A stretch of 64,000 bases of DNA from Caviibacterium pharyngocola (GCF_002795405.1 NZ_PHGZ01000015.1:1-64000); one strand, 5' to 3'; counted from the first letter of the stretch, positions 29,794 to 40,171 are shown. Numbers and translations: made by a program. Notes: generated by a model from the letters alone, not told the origin.

Positions 29794-30511
29794 ACAACGA
29801 CCAACCGAATTCTTCAAAAAGCCGTTGCCATTGTTCATCTAAAGGCGCAAAAATTTGTATTCGCGCATTTGTGACAGGGTGATGAAACGCTAATTTTTCC
29901 GAATGTAACATTAATCGCTCTACGCCGATATTTGCCGTTAATGCGCGATTTTGATGCAAATCGCCGTACTGCGTATCGCCCAAAATCGGATGAAAAATAT
30001 GTTTCATATGCCGCCGAAGTTGATGTTTGCGTCCGGTATGCGGGGTTAATCGCACCAAAGAATAGCGCGCAGTTTGATAACGCCCAACCGCATAAGGCAA
30101 TTCTGCCGTTTGTAAGCCGGAATAATCCGTAATCGCCTCTTGCGCGGCTTTATCTTCTTGTGCAAATTTATCGGCGATTTTATCCAAATGCGGTTTAAGC
30201 GGATAATCGATCCGCCCTTCTCCGTTCAAATAACCGCGCACTACCGCTAAATAGCTTTTCTCAACTTGTTTCTGTTCAAATTGAATACAAAGCTGATTCG
30301 CCGTTTCCGGATTCAAGGCAAACAGCAGCACGCCGGAGGTCGGGCGATCCAAGCGATGAATCGGATACACATAACGATCGATTTGATCACGCAAGGTTTG
30401 CATTACGAATTGCGTTTCGTGACGATCAAGCCAACTTCGGTGCACCAACATTCCCGCCGGTTTATTCACTGCAATCACTTCATCGTCTTGATAAAGAATC
30501 TCCAAATCCAT
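29792..30511 (-). CDS. truC: tRNA pseudouridine(65) synthase
   Basis: A 239-residue RluA-family enzyme. The catalytic Asp is in YPIHRLDRPTSGVLLFAL, and GRKHQLRRHMKHIFHPILGD is the second family motif. It isomerises U65 of tRNA-Ile1 and tRNA-Asp in E. coli. Pairing with yqcC, one base away upstream, is conserved and supports TruC over RluA or RluC. No S4 domain is present, as expected. Confidence 0.93.
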   Translation of the reverse strand: MDLEILYQDDEVIAVNKPAGMLVHRSWLDRHETQFVMQTLRDQIDRYVYPIHRLDRPTSGVLLFALNPETANQLCIQFEQKQVEKSYLAVVRGYLNGEGRIDYPLKPHLDKIADKFAQEDKAAQEAITDYSGLQTAELPYAVGRYQTARYSLVRLTPHTGRKHQLRRHMKHIFHPILGDTQYGDLHQNRALTANIGVERLMLHSEKLAFHHPVTNARIQIFAPLDEQWQRLFEEFGWSL

Positions 30512-30512
30512 T

Positions 30513-30827
30513 TTAGCCCGCTTTGCACAAGCGCTCGATTTCGCTGATCGGGTCTAATAATTCTTGCAATCCGTCCAGTTCTTTCAACGCTTCTTCAATA
30601 TAAGGCACGACGGCGATTTCATTGGGCAAAGGCAAATCGCCTTCCAATAAAGCATACATTCTCGGAATAAAAATCCACTGCAGCCATTCGTCCGCTTCCA
30701 TCGTATCCAGCGCAAAAGGCTGAGTGCTTAAAAATGCCGTTTCATCAGGCGGAAAACTTTGCCATAAATCGAGTTTTTCCATTACTTGTTGCAAGCGGCG
30801 TAATTGCTCGCGCGTTTGATCACGCAT
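30513..30827 (-). CDS. yqcC: YqcC family protein (DUF446)
   Basis: A 104-residue soluble helical protein. The core DEWLQWIFIPRMYALLEG identifies the family. It is almost always next to truC, as here, so a link with tRNA modification is possible, but no activity is known. It is divergent from the zinc-ribbon gene at 30933. Confidence 0.88.
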   Translation of the reverse strand: MRDQTREQLRRLQQVMEKLDLWQSFPPDETAFLSTQPFALDTMEADEWLQWIFIPRMYALLEGDLPLPNEIAVVPYIEEALKELDGLQELLDPISEIERLCKAG

Positions 30828-30932
30828 TGTTTTTTCCTTTATTATTAATAAGATTCACAAACCGTTTGTGTATTTTATGAAATTTGAGTATGTTTATCCA
30901 CTCCGACACAATATTCTACGAATCGAGAAATT

Positions 30933-31718
30933 ATGTATCTGATCGAAGCTTTCTTTAAACATCAGGCAAACGCCACCAATCATTTCGCCGATTTAACTTA
31001 TTTGGTCAATCAAGTCATCGAACAATGGCGCTATAACGGGCAAATTATCGGACGCGAAATTCCGTTGTTTTTTGCCGAACAAGCGGGCGAACAATGTTTA
31101 GCGGTCAAAGTCATTTGTCCGGAACAATACAGTTTATTACCGGAATTTAATAACTCGGAAGTAGAAAATGCCTTGGAACAGGCGGAAAGTGCGGGTATTT
31201 TTTTCGACGGTTTTCAAGTGGTCGCCGATGATCTTAATTCCGACACCACAAACAACCAAGATTCGCCTTCGTGGCAAATTCTTTATACGACTTATTTGCA
31301 ATCTTGTTCGCCGTTGCACAGCGGCGATGATTTTCTGCCGATTCCGTTGTATAAACAATTAAAAAACGTCCCGCACTTAAGCCAAGATGTGATCAAATGG
31401 CAAGAAAATTGGCAAGCCTGCGATCAATTACAAATGAACAGCACGGTTTTAGAACAACAAGCGCTCGCCGAAATTTCCGACATTAACGGCAATTTATTTA
31501 AACACGGTTATTATTTAGCACAAGACATCGAACGCAATACGGGCATTCCGACCTATTATTATCTGTATCGCGTCGGCGGCGAAATGGAAGAAGAAAAACA
31601 CCGCCGCTGCCCGCTTTGTCGGCAAAAATGGGCGCTAAACAAGCCCTTATTCGACCTGTTTTATTTTAAATGTGATCATTGTCGCCTCGTATCCAATTTA
31701 TCGTGGCATTGGCAATAA
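30933..31718 (+). CDS. Zn-ribbon-containing protein (DUF2310)
   Basis: A 261-residue cytoplasmic protein ending in a zinc ribbon with CPLCRQKW and, 20 residues later, CDHC. The body has no other motif that I recognise. The family is found in Pasteurellaceae and Vibrionaceae. It is 12 bases upstream of queF and so likely co-transcribed with queF and ppnN; the syd gene, which occupies this neighbourhood in E. coli, is absent. Confidence 0.82.
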   Translation: MYLIEAFFKHQANATNHFADLTYLVNQVIEQWRYNGQIIGREIPLFFAEQAGEQCLAVKVICPEQYSLLPEFNNSEVENALEQAESAGIFFDGFQVVADDLNSDTTNNQDSPSWQILYTTYLQSCSPLHSGDDFLPIPLYKQLKNVPHLSQDVIKWQENWQACDQLQMNSTVLEQQALAEISDINGNLFKHGYYLAQDIERNTGIPTYYYLYRVGGEMEEEKHRRCPLCRQKWALNKPLFDLFYFKCDHCRLVSNLSWHWQ

Positions 31719-31730
31719 GGAGAAAAATCA

Positions 31731-32570
31731 ATGGATTATAACGATAGCAGCTTACAGGCACTTAAACTCGGACAACAAACGAAATATCTTTCAAATTATG
31801 ACCGCACTTTGTTACAACCGGTTCCGCGCCGCTTAAACCGCGACGGTTTGGGCATCAGCGAAAAACAGCCTTTTACCTTCGGCGCGGATATTTGGACGGC
31901 ATATGAAATTTCTTGGTTAAACGCCAAAGGCGTGCCGCAAGTAGCGATTGCCGAGGTGGAAATCGATTATCGCAGCGAGAATTTGATCGAGTCGAAAAGT
32001 TTCAAACTCTACCTCAACAGCTTTAACCAAACTAAATTTTCCTCGTTTCAACAAGTTCAAACGGTTTTACAACAAGATTTAAGCGATTGCGCCAAAGGCG
32101 AGGTAAAAGTGCGGTTAAATTCTTTGTCGTTTTATGACCAAATGCCGATCGCAACCTTGACGGGCGAATGTTTGGATGAACAAGATATTGAAATCGACAA
32201 CTATGATTTTAACCCGCAATTATTGGAAAATTGCACGCAAGATCAGGTGGCGGACGAAACGCTAGTCAGTCATTTGCTGAAATCAAACTGCCTGATCACT
32301 CAACAGCCGGACTGGGGCAGCATTCAAATTCACTATGCGGGAAAACGGATCGATCGCGAAAAACTCTTGCGTTATTTGGTGTCTTTTCGTCAACATAACG
32401 AATTTCACGAACAATGTGTCGAGCGAATTTTCTGCGATTTAATGCGTTTCGCCCGACCGGAAAAACTCACGGTTTACGCCCGTTATACGCGACGCGGCGG
32501 GTTGGATATAAATCCGTTTCGCTCTAATTTTGAACAAGTGCCGTCGAATCATCGTTTAGCGCGTCAATAA
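31731..32570 (+). CDS. queF: 7-cyano-7-deazaguanine reductase QueF
   Basis: A 279-residue two-domain QueF reducing preQ0 to preQ1 with NADPH in queuosine synthesis. The catalytic Cys is Cys187 in [15 protein letters not shown], with the conserved Asp seven residues on. The N-terminal segment with [15 protein letters not shown] supplies the NADPH-binding region typical of the E. coli-size enzyme. AAGGAG precedes the ATG. It lies between the zinc-ribbon gene and ppnN. Confidence 0.95.
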   Translation: MDYNDSSLQALKLGQQTKYLSNYDRTLLQPVPRRLNRDGLGISEKQPFTFGADIWTAYEISWLNAKGVPQVAIAEVEIDYRSENLIESKSFKLYLNSFNQTKFSSFQQVQTVLQQDLSDCAKGEVKVRLNSLSFYDQMPIATLTGECLDEQDIEIDNYDFNPQLLENCTQDQVADETLVSHLLKSNCLITQQPDWGSIQIHYAGKRIDREKLLRYLVSFRQHNEFHEQCVERIFCDLMRFARPEKLTVYARYTRRGGLDINPFRSNFEQVPSNHRLARQ

Positions 32571-32586
32571 ATAACAAGGAGGAAGA

Positions 32587-33951
32587 ATGAGCCACATTCA
32601 TTACGTCAACCCGAAAGGCAGTATGGATCAACTGTCTCATTTGGAAGTGGAATTACTCGCGAAAAAAGCCCATAGCGAGCTTTACGCGTTATATCGAAAT
32701 TGTTCGCTCGCGGTATTAAATTCCGGCGCCGTGACCGACGATAGTCGCGCCCTACTCAGCCGCTATCCCGATTTCGATATTAATCTTATCGCCAAAGAAC
32801 GCGGTATTTCTTTGGAATTGCACAATCCGCCGCCAAGCGCCTTTGTGGACGAACGTATTATTCGTAACATTCAATATCACCTTTTTGCCGTGTTGCGCGA
32901 TATTGTGTTCGTCAACGAATTAAACCGCCGAATCAACCCGTGCAATATTCAAGACAGCGCCCACATTACCAATCAAGTGTTTTCCGTTCTGCGTAACGCA
33001 AAAGCGCTGATTGTGGGCGAACCGCCTAATTTGGTGGTGTGCTGGGGCGGACATTCGATTAATCAAACGGAATATCAATATTGCCGCGCCGTCGGGTTAG
33101 AACTCGGACATCGCGAATTAAATATCGTCACCGGTTGCGGGCCGGGCGTAATGGAAGCGCCGATGAAAGGCGCGGCAATCGGACATTCGAATCAACGCTA
33201 TAAAAACAGCCGCTTTATTGGTATTACCGAGCCGTCGATTATCGCCTCCGAGCCGCCGAATCCGATCGTTAACGAGCTGATCATTATGCCGGATATTGAA
33301 AAACGCTTGGAAGCCTTTGTGCGCATCGGGCACGGCATCGTGATCTTCCCCGGCGGGCCGGGCACCTTTGAAGAATTATTATATATTTTAGGTGTAAAAC
33401 TGAATCCGGAAAATCAGACACAAAAACTTCCGCTGATTTTAACCGGCCCGAAAGAAAGCCGCGCTTATTTCGAAACCATCGACCGCTTTATCGGCGAAAC
33501 TCTCGGACAAGAAGCGCAACAACTTTACGAAATTATTATTGACGATCCGGTGAAAGTAGCGCGTCGTATGCGCGCGGCAATGCAAGAAATTAAAGAATTT
33601 CGCTATCAACACGGCGATTCTTACGCCTTCAACTGGTCGCTAAAAATTTCGCCGGAATTCCAAACGCCGTTTATCCCGACCCACGACAATATGGCGAATT
33701 TGGATCTGCATTTGAATCAAGCCAAAATGGATTTAGCGGCAAATTTACGCTGCGTTTTCTCCGGTATTGTGGCGGGCAATATTAAACCGGATACGCAAGA
33801 TAAAATTGCCGAATTCGGTAAATTTAAGTTGCAAGGCGATCCGGTATTAATGGAAAAAGTTGACCGCGTGCTACAAGATTTTATTCAACAACATCGAATG
33901 AAATTACCGGGCGGCGAGGCATACGAGCCTTGTTATGAAATTGTCAAATAA
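32587..33951 (+). CDS. ppnN: Nucleotide 5'-monophosphate nucleosidase PpnN
   Basis: A 454-residue LOG-like enzyme that cleaves purine and pyrimidine nucleoside monophosphates to base and ribose 5-phosphate; in E. coli it is activated by (p)ppGpp. The catalytic region has [15 protein letters not shown] and [17 protein letters not shown]- and C-terminal extensions match YgdH/PpnN and exceed the 200-residue plant-type LOG proteins. It is co-directional with queF, as in E. coli. Confidence 0.94.
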   Translation: MSHIHYVNPKGSMDQLSHLEVELLAKKAHSELYALYRNCSLAVLNSGAVTDDSRALLSRYPDFDINLIAKERGISLELHNPPPSAFVDERIIRNIQYHLFAVLRDIVFVNELNRRINPCNIQDSAHITNQVFSVLRNAKALIVGEPPNLVVCWGGHSINQTEYQYCRAVGLELGHRELNIVTGCGPGVMEAPMKGAAIGHSNQRYKNSRFIGITEPSIIASEPPNPIVNELIIMPDIEKRLEAFVRIGHGIVIFPGGPGTFEELLYILGVKLNPENQTQKLPLILTGPKESRAYFETIDRFIGETLGQEAQQLYEIIIDDPVKVARRMRAAMQEIKEFRYQHGDSYAFNWSLKISPEFQTPFIPTHDNMANLDLHLNQAKMDLAANLRCVFSGIVAGNIKPDTQDKIAEFGKFKLQGDPVLMEKVDRVLQDFIQQHRMKLPGGEAYEPCYEIVK

Positions 33952-33968
33952 GCCGAAAACGAAACGAA

Positions 33969-33996
33969 AAGTGCGGTTATTTCACCGCACTTTTTT
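33969..33996. terminator. Uptake-signal dyad terminator, ppnN/yadH
   Basis: AAGTGCGGT (33969-33977) with its complement (33984-33992), loop of six bases, and TTTTTT after it, between convergent ppnN and the ABC permease gene. Confidence 0.92.
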
Positions 33997-34001
33997 CAGA
34001 T

Positions 34002-34769
34002 TTAACTTCTCAGTCCCACGCCACGGCTAATTAAATAATACGCCACAGCGTAAAGTGCGGTGATAAATACACCTAAAACCGAAAAAGTATAAACCAAGCC
34101 CACATCGCTCACGCCTAAAAAACCATAGCGAAAGCCGTTGATCATATACACGATCGGATTTAATTTCGATATCGCTTGCCAAAAATCCGGTAATAAGGAA
34201 ATGGAATAAAATACGCCGCCCAGATAAGTTAACGGCGTTAAGACGAAAGTCGGGATAATGCTGATGTCATCGAACGATCGCGCGAACACGGCATTAATTA
34301 ATCCGCCTAAAGAAAAGGCGGCGGTTGTCATTAACAAGGTTAATGCGATGACTGTCCAAGAATGAATGTCGAAGGACACGAATAATAACGATACGATCGT
34401 CACTAACACGCCGACGCACAATCCGCGCGCCATTCCGCCTGCCATATAACCTAAAATAATGATATGCGGCGATGTGGGCGAAATTAGCAATTCTTCGACG
34501 TTTCTGGCAAATTTAGTGCTGTAAAAAGAGGACGCGACATTGGCGAACGAATTGGTCAATGCCGACATCATAATCAAACCGGGCACAATAAATTGCATAT
34601 AACTGAATCCGCCCATTTCGCCGATTCGCCCGCCGATAAGTTGTCCGAAAATCACGAAATATAAAGTCATCGTAATCACCGGCGGCACGAGGGTTTGCAC
34701 CCAAATACGCATAAAACGGCGGATTTCTTTGGTTAAAATCGTTTTAAAAGCAATCCAAGACAAACTCAT
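34002..34769 (-). CDS. yadH: ABC-2 type transporter permease
   Basis: A 255-residue permease with six helices of the ABC-2 type (NodJ/YadH). FARSFDDISIIPTFVLTPLTYLGGVFY contains the family motif before helix five. It overlaps its ATPase gene by four bases. The pair is conserved widely in gammaproteobacteria and its substrate is unknown; export of a drug or an envelope component is assumed for the class. Confidence 0.92.
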   Translation of the reverse strand: MSLSWIAFKTILTKEIRRFMRIWVQTLVPPVITMTLYFVIFGQLIGGRIGEMGGFSYMQFIVPGLIMMSALTNSFANVASSFYSTKFARNVEELLISPTSPHIIILGYMAGGMARGLCVGVLVTIVSLLFVSFDIHSWTVIALTLLMTTAAFSLGGLINAVFARSFDDISIIPTFVLTPLTYLGGVFYSISLLPDFWQAISKLNPIVYMINGFRYGFLGVSDVGLVYTFSVLGVFITALYAVAYYLISRGVGLRS

Positions 34770-35713
34770 TCTTTACTCTCCTGTTGCGCCGCCGGTTTAT
34801 TCAATGCCATTGAGACGAACAATTCTTCCAAGCGATTCGCCTTATTGCGCATACTTAATACATTAATGCCTTGTTCGGTTAATTGGCTGAACAGGCGATT
34901 CAATCCTTGCTCGCGTTTCACTTCCACTTCAATGGTATTGCCGTCAATATAAGTGACATTGTAATGCTCGATTTTCGCCAGCGGGCTTTTTAACGCCAGA
35001 TCCAGAATAAAGGTTTCCGTTTCCAGTTTCATCAGCAATTCTTTCATCGGCATATTCACCACTAATCGCCCTTGTTGGATGATCCCGATATGGCGGCACA
35101 ACATTTCCGCTTCTTCTAAATAATGGGTGGTTAAAATAATCGTCGTGCCGCGTAAATTCAGTTCTTGCAAAAATGCCCACATCGTGCGGCGCAATTCAAT
35201 ATCCACGCCGGCGGTCGGTTCGTCTAAAATCAATAATTTCGGATGATGCATTAACGCGCGCGCGATCATCAATCGGCGTTTCATCCCGCCGGATAATCGA
35301 CGGGATTGTTGGTTGCGTTTATCCCACAAATCCAATTTTGTTAACCACACTTCCGCGCGTTTTAAGGCTTCTTTCCGCTCGATGCCGTAATATCCGGCTT
35401 GATTGACCAAAATATCAATCACATTCTCAAAGTGATTGAAATTGAATTCCTGCGGTACCAAACCGATATGTTGTTTTAATCGGCTTAAATTGGCATCCAA
35501 GTCCTCACCGAACACTTTCACGCTACCCGCCGTTTTATTCACCAAGGAACAAATAATGCCGATGGTGGTGGATTTCCCCGCGCCATTATGTCCGAGCAAG
35601 GCGTAAAAATCACCTTCTTGCACGGCTAAATCAATGCCGTGTAAGGCTTTTACGCCGTTTTTATATTCTTTGGTCAGTCCTTTTATTTCTAATGCTAACA
35701 TCGTTTTTTCCAA
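34766..35713 (-). CDS. yadG: ABC transporter ATPase
   Basis: A 315-residue ATPase: Walker A GHNGAGKST, Q-loop VPQEFNFN, signature RLSGGMKRR, Walker B LLILDEPTAGVD, then a C-terminal domain of about 90 residues with VLSMRNKANRLEELFVS. The sequence tracks E. coli YadG along its whole length. The start may be the Met four codons in (35701), which matches YadG better. It forms a unit with yadH and directly follows epmC. Confidence 0.92.
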   Translation of the reverse strand: MEKTMLALEIKGLTKEYKNGVKALHGIDLAVQEGDFYALLGHNGAGKSTTIGIICSLVNKTAGSVKVFGEDLDANLSRLKQHIGLVPQEFNFNHFENVIDILVNQAGYYGIERKEALKRAEVWLTKLDLWDKRNQQSRRLSGGMKRRLMIARALMHHPKLLILDEPTAGVDIELRRTMWAFLQELNLRGTTIILTTHYLEEAEMLCRHIGIIQQGRLVVNMPMKELLMKLETETFILDLALKSPLAKIEHYNVTYIDGNTIEVEVKREQGLNRLFSQLTEQGINVLSMRNKANRLEELFVSMALNKPAAQQESKE

Positions 35714-36250
35714 TTAAATTTTTGTCACGTCAAAATTTGCCAAGTTAATGCGATTTTCCGTCCCATAAAAAATCGCTAAGGCATTGCGTAAGGTTTCGGC
35801 GCGTTTCGGTAAACCTTTTTCCGCATAAATTTTAACTTGTTCATAAACCGCTTGTTTAAACGGCTGCGTATCGCCTGGATTGCCATTCAAATTATCGCTG
35901 CTGGCAAAATAGCGAAATCCGGCAGCAGTGGCTAAAATCCATTCGATCGCTTGCGGTTTGACTTCGACTTTTTCAAACTCGCGCTGGCGTTCCGCCGAAC
36001 GTCCGTCCGGTTCGTACCAATAGCCGAAATCTTCCAATTTTCGCCGTTCTTTACCGGCAACCAGCCAATGCGAAATTTCGTGCAACGCGCTGCTGTAAAA
36101 TCCGCGCGCAAAATAAATGGCGTGATAAGGGCAATTTTCGTTTGCCGGTACATAAAGAGGTTCCTCGCCGCCTTTAACTAATTTCGTGTTGTATTCTTGT
36201 TCAAAACATTGATTAAAGATCGCAATAATATCGTCTAATTGATGTTCCAT
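35714..36250 (-). CDS. epmC: EF-P post-translational hydroxylase EpmC
   Basis: A 178-residue metalloprotein, YfcM/EpmC family, that hydroxylates the beta-lysylated Lys of elongation factor P. The metal site is LHEISHWLVAG (HExxH), and the C-terminal Glu/His-bearing helices follow. I chose the ATG at 36250, starting MEHQLDDIIAIF as in the family; the frame is open ten codons further. The partner genes epmA, epmB and efp are not in this window. An uptake signal lies just upstream (36279). Confidence 0.9.
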   Translation of the reverse strand: MEHQLDDIIAIFNQCFEQEYNTKLVKGGEEPLYVPANENCPYHAIYFARGFYSSALHEISHWLVAGKERRKLEDFGYWYEPDGRSAERQREFEKVEVKPQAIEWILATAAGFRYFASSDNLNGNPGDTQPFKQAVYEQVKIYAEKGLPKRAETLRNALAIFYGTENRINLANFDVTKI

Positions 36251-36367
36251 TGATGACTCCAAAAAAGCTAAAAAAATCACCGCACTTTCGGTGAAAAAAC
36301 GCTTTATTATAACAGCTCGCGATCGACATTCCTTTTTTTATTTGCTTATTTAACTCATTGCACAAGT

Positions 36368-36398
36368 AAAAAAATAACCCCGCTCAAGGCAGGGTTAT
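36368..36398 (-). terminator. htpX terminator
   Basis: Stem ATAACCC/GGGTTAT extended by GC pairs around a short loop; on the minus strand it is followed by TTTTTTT. It lies just past the htpX stop. Confidence 0.85.
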
Positions 36399-36407
36399 CG
36401 ATATTGA

Positions 36408-37268
36408 TTATTTAAAGCTGTCTGCGTTTTTTAACGCTTCGATACGTTTTTCCAACGGCGGGTGACTTAAGAATAATGAGGCTAATCCGCCGCGTTTTCC
36501 GTTAATCGCAAATGCCGCCAGCTGACCTTCCATTTCTTGCGGTTCGTGGATTTGTTGCAAACGTTGCAACGCTGCGATCATTTTTTGTTTACCGACTAAC
36601 GAAGCCGAACCGGCGTCTGCGCGGAACTCGCGATAACGTGAGAACCACATTGCGATCATACTGGCGAGGAAACCGAACACGATTTCAAGCACCATAGAAA
36701 TCAAGAAATACATTCCCTGACTGGTTTCGCCGTCACGATTACTCGCCGCCACTTTGGCGATCATCCGCGAAATAAAAATCACAAAGGTGTTTAACACGCC
36801 TTGCAACAAAGTCATCGTTACCATATCGCCGTTTTTGATGTGGCTGACTTCGTGCGCTAAAACCGCTTCCGCTTCGTCTCTGGTCATCATATTCAATAGC
36901 CCCGTACTCACGGCGACTAAGGAATTATTTTTACTCGCACCGGTGGCAAAGGCATTGACATCGGAAGAATGATAAATCGCCACATCGGGCATCGGCAAAT
37001 CCGCTGCTCTTGCTTGCGCGCGAACGGTTTCCACCAACCAGCGCTCTTGTTCGTTGCGCGGTTGTTCGATAATTTGTCCGTTGACGGAACGTAACGCCAT
37101 TGATTTGGATAAAAATAAAGAAATCAATGATCCGCTGAAACCGAATAACGCCGCCATAATCAGCAAGCCCATTGCATCTTGCGATTGAATGCCGGTTAAA
37201 CTTAAAATAATATTAAAAACGATTAATACCGCCATATTTGTTGCTAAAAACAACAGAATTCTCATCAT
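36408..37268 (-). CDS. htpX: Membrane zinc protease HtpX
   Basis: A 286-residue M48 protease of the inner membrane. Two N-terminal helices precede the catalytic [15 protein letters not shown] (HExxH), followed by two further hydrophobic segments and the third zinc ligand in the [10 protein letters not shown] region. I chose [11 protein letters not shown] at 37268, matching E. coli HtpX; the 13 codons upstream have no counterpart. GGGGAGAGGA is the ribosome site. It degrades misfolded membrane proteins together with FtsH. Confidence 0.95.
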   Translation of the reverse strand: MMRILLFLATNMAVLIVFNIILSLTGIQSQDAMGLLIMAALFGFSGSLISLFLSKSMALRSVNGQIIEQPRNEQERWLVETVRAQARAADLPMPDVAIYHSSDVNAFATGASKNNSLVAVSTGLLNMMTRDEAEAVLAHEVSHIKNGDMVTMTLLQGVLNTFVIFISRMIAKVAASNRDGETSQGMYFLISMVLEIVFGFLASMIAMWFSRYREFRADAGSASLVGKQKMIAALQRLQQIHEPQEMEGQLAAFAINGKRGGLASLFLSHPPLEKRIEALKNADSFK

Positions 37269-37383
37269 AAAACGTTCCTCTCCCCGAAGGATAAATACTT
37301 TCGACACGACTTATAATACCGCTATAAATCCTTGCTACTATATCGTTACTAAATTGTTAATTTCAAGGTATTTTACAAAAATT

Positions 37384-38460
37384 TTACCATAAGCTCATTT
37401 GCCGTTCCGCACGCGGATCCGGAATATGCGCAAATAAACCGATGAGGCGAATTTGACGCCCTTGCGCTCGTTGCCAAATTTGCCGTAACAAATCGGTAAA
37501 ATTTTCTTGATTAAATTGCACCGCACTTTTTTCCAATGTCGTCGAATGAAAATCGTCAAATTTCAATTTCACCCCGATTCGTTGAAAATGCGTAAGCGGA
37601 ATGTCCGCGCAACTTGCTTGAATTCGACGTAATAACTGCGGATAAAGCGTATTTAACACGTCGATACCTTGGGCAACCGTCCGAATATTTTCCGCTAAGG
37701 TGCGTTCCACGGCGATGGATTTACGCTCGCGGTTCGGTTCGACTTGACGTTCATCAATACCGTGGCTGAATTGCCAAATCCGCTGCCCCATTTTGCCGAA
37801 ACGATTGATTAATTCGTTCAAAGAAAATCGTTGTACGTCCGCGCAAGTTTGTAGCCCGATTTCCGTTAGTCGTTGCGTTGTCACTTTTCCAACACCGGGA
37901 ATTTTGCGCAAAGGTAATTGTCGGACAAAATCCGCCACTTCGTGCGGATTGATTACGAATTGTCCGTTCGGTTTATTATGATCGGACGCGATTTTAGCAA
38001 GAAATTTCAACGGCGCGATACCGGCGGAGGCAGTTAATTGCAATTCTTGCCAAATCGCGCGTCGAATATCTGCCGCAATCCACGTCGCCGAACCGCGAAA
38101 CAGCGAGCTTTCTGTCACGTCTAAATAGGCTTCATCCAAAGAAATCGGTTCGATTAAATCCGTATAACGGGAAAAAATCTGATGAATTTGGGCGGAAGTT
38201 TGTTTATAGCGCACCATATCCACCGGTAATAACACCAAATCGGGACATAATTTCACCGCCTGCGCCGTCGGCATTGCGCTGTGTAAACCGTAACGACGCG
38301 CAATATAATTGCAAGTGCTTAACACGCCGCGCTGACGCGACGATCCGCCCACCGCCACAGGCTTATCCTGTAAAGCGGGATTATCGCGAATTTCGATCGA
38401 AGCATAAAAACAATCCATATCAATATGGATAATTTTGCGCGGTTTTGTTTTATCGCTCAT
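37384..38460 (-). CDS. dinB: DNA polymerase IV (Y family)
   Basis: A 358-residue translesion polymerase. Catalytic acidic residues are in IIHIDMDCFYASIE and EPISLDEAYLD, the helix-hairpin-helix in LRKIPGVGKVTTQRL, and the C-terminal little-finger domain ends with RQMSLW, a clamp-binding motif of the QxSLF class. The start is uncertain: ATG 38460 fits family length but is preceded immediately by the T-run of an uptake-signal dyad and lacks a ribosome site; a GTG at 38499 inside that dyad is the alternative. Confidence 0.93.
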   Translation of the reverse strand: MSDKTKPRKIIHIDMDCFYASIEIRDNPALQDKPVAVGGSSRQRGVLSTCNYIARRYGLHSAMPTAQAVKLCPDLVLLPVDMVRYKQTSAQIHQIFSRYTDLIEPISLDEAYLDVTESSLFRGSATWIAADIRRAIWQELQLTASAGIAPLKFLAKIASDHNKPNGQFVINPHEVADFVRQLPLRKIPGVGKVTTQRLTEIGLQTCADVQRFSLNELINRFGKMGQRIWQFSHGIDERQVEPNRERKSIAVERTLAENIRTVAQGIDVLNTLYPQLLRRIQASCADIPLTHFQRIGVKLKFDDFHSTTLEKSAVQFNQENFTDLLRQIWQRAQGRQIRLIGLFAHIPDPRAERQMSLW

Positions 38461-38463
38461 AAA

Positions 38464-38501
38464 AAGTGCGGTGAAAAATTCATTTATTTTTGACCGCACT
38501 T
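38464..38501. terminator. Uptake-signal dyad between ybjD and dinB
   Basis: AAGTGCGGT (38464-38472) and its complement (38493-38501) with a 20-base loop. On the minus strand the stem is followed by TTTTT running directly into the dinB ATG, so it can end ybjD transcription but crowds the dinB start. Confidence 0.75.
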
Positions 38502-38529
38502 TAACACAAATAACTGTATAAATAAACAG

Positions 38530-40092
38530 TTAATCTCTTGCTAAGGTTAACACGCGTGAAAACAAGCGTTTAAACAATAACGGAATAGATTGAACGCCGC
38601 GTTTTTCGATTTCCGTAGATAAACTGATAGCAAGATCTGGTTTTGAAGTGCGTTGAATGGCTTTTTGAATAATTTTACTGACGGGATAAACGTTGGATTG
38701 AACTTGCCAGCGCGCCAAGCGAATAAACACGGATTCAAACCCAGCGTGATAGAAGAAATGTTCGATATCCCGTTTCGGTAATATCGTAATGCGATTGCCT
38801 GCCGGATCATCAGGATGCTGCAGATTTTTCACTACTTCGGCATATTTTCGTCCTGCTTCGTCACCGTCGGTCAACACATACCATTCAATGCCCATTGCTT
38901 TGACATATTTAATCAACGGGCGCAATCCGCACTGCGCGAATTCTACGATACGAATGCCTTCCATTGCTAAATCGATATGCAATAGTTTCGCCAATTCGTT
39001 TAAAATCCACACTTCCGTTTCGCCCTCCACCAGCAACCACACCCGCGAAAACAATGCCAAACTGCGATTATGATGAATATGAAAAGTGAGCCGGCGCAGA
39101 TCTTCTTTGCCTAAATCTTTGCGCGTTAATTGAAAACTTTTAGTTCTATCCACCGCGCGCACCAAACGACAAATGGACAGCAAACCCACTTGGGAAATCA
39201 ATTCCACGGAATTGGTCGTGGTAATGCGTTGCATTGGAAAATAATTAGACAATTCCCACGCAATCGCCACCATTCGAGGATGTAACCGCGCCTCCGGATC
39301 TTCAAGCAAAATAATCGGTCGCGTATATTTATTCAGCAATAATTGTTCGCTACTGAGAAATAATGCGCTTAAGTCGCGGAAAAGCCGTTTTTGTAAAAGA
39401 TGATTTTCATCCTGCCGTAATTTCAAGCATAAAGATTTCGCGCGGTGCCACAATAACGTCGTATCTTCCGTTAATTCGACCGCACTTTGTCGGTTTAAAA
39501 AATAATATTGCAGTAATTGCCGCACCGCTTGAATTTCTTTCTGCAAATCGTCTTGTGACTCGCCGTTTGGGCGCGACGTGCCGATTTCAAGCACTTTGCG
39601 CGGATTTAAACGCGCATCGCGAAAACGATAAACCGGATGACGACCGATTAAAGACAGCGCCGTTTCGTCGTTATTTTCCAGCGGAATAATTTTGCCGTCT
39701 TTATCCAAAAACGCATAATCCGTGACGATCCGTTCGCCTTTTACGCTGCCCGTCACTTGAAAATAAACGCGCGAATAACCGTCTTCATTCGGTACGAATA
39801 AATGCCGATAAGGATGATTGTGCTGCGCGGAATGTTCGGTGGCATCTTGTTCGCAAAAGGTGAACAACATTCTAATTTCATTGGGTTGCGGATCATTTTC
39901 GGTGGCAAGATAAAAATCTTCGGCGGTAAATTGATAGAGCTTTTTCTCAGCGTTCAAAATTAAACTTAATGCCGCTAATAGACTGGATTTACCCCACGCA
40001 TTTTCACCAATCAGTACCATATTCGGACGCAAGGTTAAAGACAGGCGATTAATGCCTCTGAATCCCATAATGTCTAATTGGCGTAAATACAT
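38530..40092 (-). CDS. ybjD: OLD-family ATPase-Toprim nuclease, YbjD-like
   Basis: A 520-residue protein: an SMC/RecF-like ATPase with Walker A GENAWGKSS (about 33-41), signature and Walker B in PIILLEDPEARLHP, and a C-terminal Toprim domain with LLVEGETE and LTDGDEAG. It follows E. coli YbjD throughout. OLD-family proteins are nucleases; class 2 members act in phage defence with a UvrD-like partner, which is missing here. As in E. coli, the lysine exporter gene lies nearby, so this is probably a core housekeeping copy of unknown role. Confidence 0.88.
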   Translation of the reverse strand: MYLRQLDIMGFRGINRLSLTLRPNMVLIGENAWGKSSLLAALSLILNAEKKLYQFTAEDFYLATENDPQPNEIRMLFTFCEQDATEHSAQHNHPYRHLFVPNEDGYSRVYFQVTGSVKGERIVTDYAFLDKDGKIIPLENNDETALSLIGRHPVYRFRDARLNPRKVLEIGTSRPNGESQDDLQKEIQAVRQLLQYYFLNRQSAVELTEDTTLLWHRAKSLCLKLRQDENHLLQKRLFRDLSALFLSSEQLLLNKYTRPIILLEDPEARLHPRMVAIAWELSNYFPMQRITTTNSVELISQVGLLSICRLVRAVDRTKSFQLTRKDLGKEDLRRLTFHIHHNRSLALFSRVWLLVEGETEVWILNELAKLLHIDLAMEGIRIVEFAQCGLRPLIKYVKAMGIEWYVLTDGDEAGRKYAEVVKNLQHPDDPAGNRITILPKRDIEHFFYHAGFESVFIRLARWQVQSNVYPVSKIIQKAIQRTSKPDLAISLSTEIEKRGVQSIPLLFKRLFSRVLTLARD

Positions 40093-40171
40093 AATATCCT
40101 CTTTGAGTTTCCGCTGTGCGTAACGTAAAATAACATATAACTCTTTTAACTTTAAGCAAAACTCAACAAAT

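Noticed and set aside
38530-40092. ybjD as a Gabija- or OLD-type phage-defence gene
   Set aside because: No helicase partner is adjacent, and the gene keeps its E. coli-like neighbourhood next to lysO, so a core function is more likely.
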